Below, in pieces: positions 23,687 through 29,924 of a DNA stretch of 29,924 nt. The notes under the pieces were generated by a model. The model was not told the origin of the DNA. It worked only from the letters and a program-made list of their open reading frames with translations, and ran no database searches. The stretch comes from Candidatus Mediterraneibacter colneyensis. Its GTDB lineage: Bacteria; Bacillota; Clostridia; Lachnospirales; Lachnospiraceae. The stretch spans positions 1 through 29,924 of the forward strand of contig DXEY01000074.1 in the NCBI GenBank assembly GCA_019114745.1. The letters are read 5' to 3'. The stretch's first letter is position 1. Every line of letters begins with the position of its first letter. Made by a program: the position numbers and the translations under genes.

Positions 23687-24525
23687 TGGGCGTAAGAAAA
23701 GCAAAACGCGGCTGGATACTGACAATTGTCTTTACAGTCATCAGTCTGCTGTACGTTTATCCGATCGTTCTTGTATTTATCAACTCGTTTAAGAAGAAAG
23801 CGTACATCAGCAAAGATCCATTCTCACTTGCGACTGACAATATGTTTGTCGGATTGGAGAACTACATCCGTGGCATCGAGCAGACAGACCTGATCCAGGC
23901 GTTCGGGTGGAGCATATTTATCACAGTGTTCTCTGTGGCGGCGATCATCCTTTTCTGCTCTATGTGTGCATGGTATATCAGCAGAGTAAACACAAAAGTG
24001 ACGAAAATAATTTATACCCTGTGCCTGTTCGCTATGGTAGTGCCGTTCCAGATGGAAATGTACACACTCTCCAAGATTGCGAACATGCTCCATATGGGAA
24101 ATCCGTGGGGGATCATCGTGATCTACCTGGGATTTGGAGCAGGACTTTCGGTATTCATGTTTACCGGATTTATGAAGTCGATCCCGCTTGAGATCGAGGA
24201 GGCTGCGATGATCGACGGCTGTACGCCGATCCAGACATACTTCCGGGTGGTAATGCCCATCGCAAAGCCAACCTGCGTGACGGTAGCCATCCTTCAGGCA
24301 ATGTGGATCTGGAACGATTATCTTCTGCCGTCGCTTGTGCTGGATCAGAGAAAATATAAAACGATCCCGATGGCGGTGCAGTACTTAAAAGGAGGGTACG
24401 GTTCCGTAGATATGGGAGCTATGATGGGAACCCTCGTGCTGGCGATCGTGCCGATCATCATTTTCTATCTCTTCTGCCAGAAATACATCATCGAAGGCGT
24501 AGTGGCAGGAGCGGTAAAGGGCTAA
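23686..24525 (+). CDS. Sugar ABC transporter permease (MalG/UgpE type)
   Basis: This 279-residue second CUT1 membrane subunit has six hydrophobic segments, the first at about 10-32 (WILTIVFTVISLLYVYPIVL). The EAA loop is EEAAMIDGCTPIQTYFRVV, from about residue 171, followed by the usual C-terminal WNDYLLPS and the end region QKYIIEGVVAGAVKG. The TAATG junction makes a 1-base overlap with the first permease. This is the last gene of the importer operon, and a terminator follows. Confidence 0.94.
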   Translation: MGVRKAKRGWILTIVFTVISLLYVYPIVLVFINSFKKKAYISKDPFSLATDNMFVGLENYIRGIEQTDLIQAFGWSIFITVFSVAAIILFCSMCAWYISRVNTKVTKIIYTLCLFAMVVPFQMEMYTLSKIANMLHMGNPWGIIVIYLGFGAGLSVFMFTGFMKSIPLEIEEAAMIDGCTPIQTYFRVVMPIAKPTCVTVAILQAMWIWNDYLLPSLVLDQRKYKTIPMAVQYLKGGYGSVDMGAMMGTLVLAIVPIIIFYLFCQKYIIEGVVAGAVKG

Positions 24526-24533
24526 ATGAAATC

Positions 24534-24612
24534 ATGCCGTGCAGTGCGGCATCTGGGGACAGACCGGAGGAAGATGCATCTATGCGGATCCTTCCGGCAT
24601 GCCCCTTTTTTT
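24534..24612 (+). terminator. Double hairpin and terminator of the importer operon
   Basis: A first hairpin, ATGCCG (24534-24539) with CGGCAT (24547-24552), is followed by a longer structure with GGGG (24555-24558) against CCCC (24602-24605) and CCGGA against TCCGG inside, then seven T residues (24606-24612). The long stem is imperfect, but the T-run and position make termination likely. The third copy of the dispersed repeat begins at once. Confidence 0.75.
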
Positions 24613-24667
24613 GTGGCTGCGATGAGCCAAAGTCCGGGCTTGCCCGGGACCTTGGCAGCCGCTTACA
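24613..24667 (+). repeat. Dispersed GC-rich hairpin repeat, copy 3
   Basis: This copy is 50 of 55 identical to 8949-9003. Two adjacent changes (GCAGCC in place of GCGACC) let the flanking GGCT and AGCC pair, and the change CCCGAGA to CCCGGGA strengthens the inner stem, so the variation tends to preserve folding. The flanks are unrelated to copy 1 beyond the terminator T-run. Confidence 0.85.
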
Positions 24668-24786
24668 TGGGCAGGGGCAGCGCTGTGTCGTCAGCCGTGA
24701 TTTTATGCTGGATCGTGTCTGCATACAGACGAAAAAATAAGAGAAGTTAGCCTCAGGATTTCCTTTATTTCTTTCACGCATTATAT

Positions 24787-24792
24787 TATAAT
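24787..24792 (+). promoter_or_regulatory. Candidate -10 box of the YesN/YesM operon
   Basis: There is a perfect TATAAT 22 bases before the regulator ATG, in an AT-rich stretch. The -35 position 17 bp upstream (TTTATT) is weak. The tandem TTGnAATAGTGACATG operator found at the other three promoters is absent here. The ribosome binding site is GAAAGGA (24798-24804). Confidence 0.5.
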
Positions 24793-24813
24793 TTTGTTGA
24801 AAGGAATGATACG

Positions 24814-26358
24814 ATGTTTACGATTCTGATAGTGGATGATGAGAAACTGGAGAGGAACGGTATTAAATTTCTGCTGAAGAGAGAGACGGAAGAATTTAAG
24901 ATACTGGAGGCGGAAAATGGAAAGGATGCCCTGGGTGTGCTCGCGTCAAACCATGTGGACATCCTTTTTTCTGATGTGAAAATGCCGTACATGAACGGGC
25001 TGGAACTTGTACAGCAGGCGAGAGAACTCTATGATGATATGGAGATCGTGATATTCAGCGGATATAATGACTTTACCTATGCCCGTGAAGCCCTGCGTTA
25101 CGGAGTGGTCGACTATGTGCTCAAGCCTGTCGATCCGTCTGAATTTTCAAAGACGCTCGCGCGTGTGATGGATAATATCAGGGAGAGGGAAGCAGATAGA
25201 GAGCAGAGAGCCCGGCAGACGGACTATCTGGTCAAGTATTTCCTGATCGACCATCTCTATACCGGAAGCGCGGAAACTGCCGGAAAACTGGAAAAGCTGC
25301 TGGATGAAGGGGAATATGTCCCTGGCAGGTGTACCCGTATGATGCTGGTCAGCGCCGCAAGCGGTTTTTTTGAAACAGAAGAAGAGCATTTTACCGGGGC
25401 TTTGAGGGAGCAGATCCAGAGAGAGTTCTATTACGTGAACCTCAATTCCAATGAATCGCTGTTCCTGTTTACAGAGAAATATACGGACTACAGGGCGCTG
25501 GCAGAGACGATCCATCAGTTTTTCTTAAAGCAGTATGAGAGCGACTGCTACTTTGCGGTCAGCGAGCCGATCTCAGGATGGCGTTCCATGCCGGAAGTGT
25601 TTGCGGGGCTTGAGAAACTTCTGGAAGAGCAGTTCTACCAGCCGAATCAGCATGTGTTTATGAGCGGGGCAGCCGATGAGAAGACACAGGATTCGCCGGA
25701 GGAGGACTCCGAGCTTATGGAACAGATTTCCCACGATATACAGCACAGGGACATCGCGCATCTGAAACAGGACTTCGGGAAGCTGGAAAAGAAATACCGG
25801 ATAGAGAAGCAGTTCTCTGAGATGTATGTGAAGTTTGTATTTTCCAGTATTATGAAAGAGGTCTATGAACAGATGAGTAATTCGGATGAGAAGGCGCTCT
25901 CCAGGAAGGTCGACCGTCTCTACCGGTGCCGGAAGATCAGCGATGTGCTTGATATTGTTTCGGACGCAGTGGAAGAGTTTGAAAAAAGTACAAAAGAGAA
26001 GGAGGACGGGTTCCGGGAGGAGGTCACCACGGTAAAGAATTACATATACCATCATTATAATGAGAAAGATCTCAGTGCGGAAAAGCTTGCGGCGCTCGTA
26101 TATCTTTCCCCGGGGTATTTAAGCGCAATATTCAAGGAACAGACCGGTGCTACGCTGAACCGTTTTATCCGGGAAGTGAGGATGGGAAAGGCGAAAGAGC
26201 TTCTGGAAAATACGAATAAGAAGATCGCTCAGATCGCCCGGGAAGTCGGGTTTTCCAACAGTTCGTATTTTTGCCGGAGTTTCCGGGAGTTTTTTGGTAA
26301 TTCCCCGGAGTCGTGCAGAAAGGGACTGACAGATGAAGAGGCTTTACAACAGAGTTAA
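24814..26358 (+). CDS. YesN-type response regulator (receiver + AraC HTH)
   Basis: This 514-residue regulator has a receiver at about 1-120 with Asp8-Asp9, phospho-acceptor Asp54 (FSDVKMPYM) and the switch Lys in VLKPVDPSEF. A long central linker follows, then a C-terminal AraC domain with HTHs LSPGYLSAIFKEQTGATLNRF and AREVGFSNSSYFCRSF. It is a clear paralogue of the regulator at 11554-13065; the first recognition helix differs at only one residue over LSPGYLSxIFK, so both proteins may read similar DNA. It overlaps the kinase gene by 26 bases and is surely its partner. Confidence 0.92.
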   Translation: MFTILIVDDEKLERNGIKFLLKRETEEFKILEAENGKDALGVLASNHVDILFSDVKMPYMNGLELVQQARELYDDMEIVIFSGYNDFTYAREALRYGVVDYVLKPVDPSEFSKTLARVMDNIREREADREQRARQTDYLVKYFLIDHLYTGSAETAGKLEKLLDEGEYVPGRCTRMMLVSAASGFFETEEEHFTGALREQIQREFYYVNLNSNESLFLFTEKYTDYRALAETIHQFFLKQYESDCYFAVSEPISGWRSMPEVFAGLEKLLEEQFYQPNQHVFMSGAADEKTQDSPEEDSELMEQISHDIQHRDIAHLKQDFGKLEKKYRIEKQFSEMYVKFVFSSIMKEVYEQMSNSDEKALSRKVDRLYRCRKISDVLDIVSDAVEEFEKSTKEKEDGFREEVTTVKNYIYHHYNEKDLSAEKLAALVYLSPGYLSAIFKEQTGATLNRFIREVRMGKAKELLENTNKKIAQIAREVGFSNSSYFCRSFREFFGNSPESCRKGLTDEEALQQS

Positions 26359-28027
26359 GAATCTGAAATACCGTTATAAACTGACATTGCTGGTGATCGT
26401 CGCGGGATTGATCCCTGTGCTCATTATCGTATTCTACATGCAGAACGGCATGACAAATATCCTTCATGAAAATGAAGTGGACAGCCTGGAGAATACGCTG
26501 GAACAATCGGTGGAGGCGATCGAGAACCAGGAGATGATCTATGAGAATCTGGTAGATTATATCTCGTATTCTCAGGATCTCAGGTCGATCCTCACGACAG
26601 AGCCGGAGTCGGATTATGAGGCGTATGTGGAATATGCAAATGTGGCCGATCCGCTGCTCCAGATGCCCCAGATCTACCATAAGGAGATCCGGGGGATCAC
26701 ACTGTACTCGGAGAGTATCCAGGTGGCGCACGGCAATACTCTGATGCCGCTTTCAGAAGCGGAGGGGGAGTCCTGGTATCATGAGATGGACGACAATTCG
26801 TCCCTGCAGTGGTCATTCCGAAGGGGCTCTGCCCAGGAGATCACGGCCTGCCGCAGATTCTATGACGACGAGACCACGGCGGTGCTTGTGATGACGCTGG
26901 ACTATCAGGCAACGCTCGAACCGTTCTCCAGCCAGCTTCGTGACAATACGGGAGGGATTATCCTCGACGAGGATGGAGACGTTGTTTATTCCGGTTATTC
27001 CATGGATGAAGGCTACACGCCGGCAAAGCCGGAGTCGGTTGAATATATTATGCAGAATTATACGTATTCCGCCCAGGAAATGGATGGCACCGGATGGAGT
27101 TTTTATATCTACCGCCCGAATGAAGTGATCACAGAGTCGGTATGGGTACTGATCGCGAGAAATATCCCGATTTTTGCGGTTTGTATCATACTGCTGGCTA
27201 TCGTTGGCTATATGTTCTCCAGGAGGATGGTCTCCCATCTGGAACAACTGACAGAGAATATGAACCAGATCCATATGGGGTTCCGCAAGGTGACGGTGAG
27301 CAGTGACGCTGACGATGAGGTGGGGGTGCTTATCAGGTCTTTCCGCCGGATGATGAACCAGATGAACCGGCTGATCTCTGAAGTATATGAAGCGAAGATC
27401 AGACTCCAGAACAGTGAGATGAAAGCGCTCCAGGCGCAGATCAACCCGCATTTTCTCTACAATTCTCTTTCTATTATCAACTGGAAGGCGCTTGAGGCGG
27501 GGGAGGATGAAATCAGTAAGGTAACGCTTGCGCTGTCTACCTATTACCGGACGAGCCTGAACCGCGGGGAGACGATGACGACGGTGGAGAGTGAAGTCAG
27601 CAATATCCGCGCGTATCTCAGGATACAGCTCATTATGCATGACAACAGTTTTTCGGTTGAGGAAGATATTGATCTGGATGTATCGGGAGTGGAGATCCCG
27701 AAGCTGATCCTGCAGCCTCTGGTGGAAAACGCCATTGACCATGGGCTTGATATGTCAGAGCGGGAGGATAAGCTCCTGTATATCGGCGTGGCTCAGGAAG
27801 GGGAAAATGTTGTGTTCACAGTGCGAGACAACGGAGTTGGCATGGAGCAGCAGAAGGCGGAGGAGATCCTGACCTATCATTCATCCGGATACGGGGTGAG
27901 AAATGTATGTGAGAGGATACAGGTTCTCTATGGAGAAGGCGGGACAATGGAAGTAAAGAGCAGTCCCGGCTGCGGAACTGAAGTGAAGATCAGGATACCA
28001 AAGAAAGCAGAAAAGGCGTCAAAATGA
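26333..28027 (+). CDS. YesM-type sensor histidine kinase
   Basis: This 564-residue membrane sensor has TM1 at about 17-36, a large extracytoplasmic sensing domain (about 38-275), TM2 at about 278-297 (IPIFAVCIILLAIVGYMFS), a HAMP region (about 299-350), then the His_kinase/LytS-type phospho-acceptor in QINPHFLYNSL with His373. The ATPase domain has LQPLVENAIDHGL, RDNGVGM and SSGYGVRNVCERI. The architecture is that of YesM-type kinases, which commonly control sugar transport genes. Its start overlaps the regulator gene, and its stop overlaps the binding-protein gene by 4 bases, so all three are one operon. It is the only kinase near the two YesN-type regulators. Confidence 0.92.
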   Translation: MKRLYNRVKNLKYRYKLTLLVIVAGLIPVLIIVFYMQNGMTNILHENEVDSLENTLEQSVEAIENQEMIYENLVDYISYSQDLRSILTTEPESDYEAYVEYANVADPLLQMPQIYHKEIRGITLYSESIQVAHGNTLMPLSEAEGESWYHEMDDNSSLQWSFRRGSAQEITACRRFYDDETTAVLVMTLDYQATLEPFSSQLRDNTGGIILDEDGDVVYSGYSMDEGYTPAKPESVEYIMQNYTYSAQEMDGTGWSFYIYRPNEVITESVWVLIARNIPIFAVCIILLAIVGYMFSRRMVSHLEQLTENMNQIHMGFRKVTVSSDADDEVGVLIRSFRRMMNQMNRLISEVYEAKIRLQNSEMKALQAQINPHFLYNSLSIINWKALEAGEDEISKVTLALSTYYRTSLNRGETMTTVESEVSNIRAYLRIQLIMHDNSFSVEEDIDLDVSGVEIPKLILQPLVENAIDHGLDMSEREDKLLYIGVAQEGENVVFTVRDNGVGMEQQKAEEILTYHSSGYGVRNVCERIQVLYGEGGTMEVKSSPGCGTEVKIRIPKKAEKASK

Positions 28028-29724
28028 AAAGACAGATATCACAACTGACAGGTATTATACTTTCCTTTGCGCTTCTGGCGGCAGGGTGCACAGGCGGAGC
28101 AGGCGGTACTGCTGAGGACGACGGCCGGGGAGAGGGCGTAAGTGATCCCGCAGCAATTGCGGCAGAGTGGGATGAGGCGGCCCATACTCCCCTTGGGAAA
28201 TACCCAAAAACGGTAGAGTATACCCTCGGTAAGATATCCGGTGCAAATAATTCCAATCTTCCCGTAGGTGATACTTATGAAAACAATGCCTACACACGGT
28301 ATCTCAGGGAGGTTCTGAATATTCAGAACAATGATGTCTTTGAACTGGAGGCGGACGGTTCATATGAAGAAGCACTGGAGATGAGTATTGCCGACCGCTC
28401 GATCCCGGATGTCCTTGTGGTAAGCGGCCGGGACAATCTGGAGACGCTCGTGGAGGCGGGTCTTGTGGAAGATCTGACGACAGTCTATGAGGAGTGTACG
28501 ACCGATGCCATCAAGGAGATGTATGCAAGTTACGGGGAAGAACTGCTTGGCTCCGCGACATTTGACGGTAAGCTCTATGCATTTCCAAATACGGCGATCG
28601 ATGACGGACATATGCTTCTCTGGCTCAGAGCGGACTGGATCGAGGAACTGGGACTGGAAGAGCCCCGGTCAATGGATGAGGCGATGCAGGTCATCAAGGC
28701 ATTTGTGGACAATGATATCGCAGGAAACGGACAGACGATCGGGCTTGCGTGCAGTACGGGGATCATCGCGGGATCCAGCGAAACTTACGGGGTGGACGGT
28801 ATATTTACCAAGTTTGGTTCCGCGCCGGAAAAGTGGGTGCTGGATGACAACGGGGGGATTGTATACGGATCTGTCGCTTCTGAGACAAAAGAAGCGCTCA
28901 GATATCTGAATCAGCTCTACGAGGACGGCATACTGGATTCCAGATTTCTTCTGCGCAAGACGGACAATATCGACGATCTTCTCATAAACGGATGCTGCGG
29001 AGCGGTGTTTGGACGCTGGTGGGCGCCGAACAATCCGCTGAGCCTTTCTTACAGTGCAGACAATACGGCGGAGTGGAAGCCGTATCTCTTTGCCGAGGAT
29101 GTAGAGAATCAGGCCCAGACTTTTGAGTCCTATGATGAATGGATGTATGTAGTCGTACGAAAAGGTTTCGAACATCCGGAAATCGTCGGGAAATATGTGA
29201 GCGCTATTTTTGATTATGCAAGATATGAGGATGACCAGTACGCGGCGGAAGTAAACGAGTACTTTGCTATTAATGTTGATCCTACGGCGCGGCCGATGAA
29301 TATTAATGTGGACTATGTAGACGCATTATACCGCTGCGGAGAAAATCTGGAGAAAGCGCTTGCAGGGGAAATGAGTGTGACGGAGCTTTCCGGACTGGAG
29401 AAATCTTACTATACCACTTGTCAGTCTTATCTGAGCGGCAATCTGACTACGGCTAACGGATGGGCGGCGTATGCATCCAGGATTCAGGCGGTGGAAGTGC
29501 TCAACAGTGCCGGGACGAGGAAGAAGCCTGCCATTTCCATGGGGAGCGTGGACGGTGAGATCCCGCAGAATCTGCAGGATCTGGAGACGGAGGCGTTCCT
29601 GAAGATCATAGCCGGGGAGGAACCGGTGGACTATTTCGATACGTTTGTGCAGCAGTGGTATGATGAAGGCGGCAGGGAGCTGACAGAGAGCGTGAGGGAT
29701 GGTTACAGGCAGATTGGGGAATGA
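28024..29724 (+). CDS. Large extracellular solute-binding lipoprotein encoded with the kinase
   Basis: This 566-residue binding protein has a signal peptide with lipobox LLAAGC (Cys at about residue 22) and a Gly/Ala-rich tether. Its size and stretches such as LWLRADWIEELGLEEPRSM (about 200) and GAVFGRWWAPNNPL match the large LplA-like family-1 binding proteins. No permease or ATPase accompanies it; it overlaps the YesM kinase gene by ATGA. It may deliver a ligand to the kinase as a co-sensor, or serve a transporter encoded elsewhere, perhaps together with the importer at 21385-24525. The sequence alone does not choose between these. Confidence 0.9.
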   Translation: MKRQISQLTGIILSFALLAAGCTGGAGGTAEDDGRGEGVSDPAAIAAEWDEAAHTPLGKYPKTVEYTLGKISGANNSNLPVGDTYENNAYTRYLREVLNIQNNDVFELEADGSYEEALEMSIADRSIPDVLVVSGRDNLETLVEAGLVEDLTTVYEECTTDAIKEMYASYGEELLGSATFDGKLYAFPNTAIDDGHMLLWLRADWIEELGLEEPRSMDEAMQVIKAFVDNDIAGNGQTIGLACSTGIIAGSSETYGVDGIFTKFGSAPEKWVLDDNGGIVYGSVASETKEALRYLNQLYEDGILDSRFLLRKTDNIDDLLINGCCGAVFGRWWAPNNPLSLSYSADNTAEWKPYLFAEDVENQAQTFESYDEWMYVVVRKGFEHPEIVGKYVSAIFDYARYEDDQYAAEVNEYFAINVDPTARPMNINVDYVDALYRCGENLEKALAGEMSVTELSGLEKSYYTTCQSYLSGNLTTANGWAAYASRIQAVEVLNSAGTRKKPAISMGSVDGEIPQNLQDLETEAFLKIIAGEEPVDYFDTFVQQWYDEGGRELTESVRDGYRQIGE

Positions 29725-29774
29725 GATGTTTATCCCCAGCCGGCGCATAACTTTTTACAATTAATGTAAGTTTG

Positions 29775-29890
29775 TTGACAACCTGTGTTTTTTACGTTTG
29801 GATATTGCAGACAGGTGCGGAGGATGTTATCTTAAGCACACAATGTCGGTATACAGGGAATTGTATCGTCCTTGTATACCGGCAATTTTT
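29775..29890 (+). other. Possible small RNA or leader: TTGACA box to terminator
   Basis: A perfect TTGACA (29775-29780) is followed by AT-rich sequence without a clear -10 at standard spacing. ACCTGT (29781-29786) is repeated inverted as ACAGGT (29811-29816). The stretch ends in a strong terminator: CGGTATACAGGGA (29847-29859) pairs with TCCTTGTATACCG (29869-29881) with one wobble, and five T residues lie at 29886-29890. The terminator may simply end the kinase operon. If the TTGACA is active, a short RNA of about 80 bases or a leader of the next gene would result. I recognise no known riboswitch. Confidence 0.35.
29847..29890 (+). terminator. Rho-independent terminator after the kinase/binding-protein operon
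   Basis: A 13-bp stem with one G-U pair (29847-29859 with 29869-29881) can be extended outward by TGT/GCA, has a 9-base loop, and is followed by AATTTTT. It lies 122 bases past the last stop codon. No gene is visible from 29725 to the end of the window. Confidence 0.85.
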
Positions 29891-29924
29891 ATATCCCGGG
29901 ATGATTTTGTGAATGTGGTGTTTC

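Noticed and set aside
24526..24750. Short open frames between the importer and the YesN gene
   Set aside because: They translate the terminator and the third repeat copy, giving the same VAA.SQSPGLP.TL peptide as the false radA extension. There is no ribosome binding site.

Overview
The window is a gene-dense, almost entirely plus-strand stretch of a chromosome with roughly half G+C. AGGAGG-type ribosome binding sites are strong, gene order is Gram-positive, and there are sortase-assembled pili and lipoprotein substrate-binding proteins. This suggests a gut-type Clostridia member, most likely Lachnospiraceae. The taxonomic call is inference from gene style, not from a marker gene.

Layout. 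(1) 39-5320: phosphate uptake and sensing, pstC-pstA-pstB-phoU followed by a PhoB/PhoR-type two-component pair; pstS is presumably just upstream of the window. (2) 5435-8311: a short GntR-family repressor gene in an operon with clpC, with a clear sigma-A-type promoter that fixes the gntR start. (3) 8476-11303: a conserved 137-residue protein of unknown function, radA (DNA repair), and two overlapping hotdog-fold thioesterase genes. (4) 11554-13065: a YesN-type (receiver + AraC HTH) response regulator with no adjacent kinase. (5) 13177-21286: a sortase pilus operon made of a 1466-residue fibro-slime/Cna-B tip adhesin, a 579-residue LPQTG backbone pilin, and two class C sortases. (6) 21385-24525: a CUT1-type sugar ABC importer (binding lipoprotein and two permeases, no ATPase). 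(7) 24814-29724: a YesN/YesM two-component system overlapping a second, large binding-protein gene. No tRNA, rRNA, CRISPR array or insertion sequence was seen.

How the parts may work together. Three promoters, those of the orphan YesN-like regulator, the pilus operon and the sugar importer, share a tandem 20-bp-period direct repeat (consensus about TTGnAATAGTGACATG). The second repeat starts 37, 38 and 37 bp before the -10 hexamer, and each promoter has a poor -35. This is the geometry of an AraC-type activator overlapping the -35, so pilus, importer and regulator probably form one local regulon. The tip adhesin also carries an inserted segment (about residues 818-921) that resembles a family-26 starch-binding module. 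My working hypothesis is a carbohydrate-responsive adhesion system: a pilus that may grip an alpha-glucan, an importer that takes up oligosaccharides, and a YesM/YesN sensor with a dedicated binding protein that switches both on. The shared operator is read directly from the sequence; the starch-binding role and the signalling route are inference.

A second pattern is a GC-rich hairpin repeat of about 50 bp present three times (8949, 11359, 24613), each time starting right at the end of a Rho-independent terminator T-run. It looks like a dispersed extragenic palindromic element.
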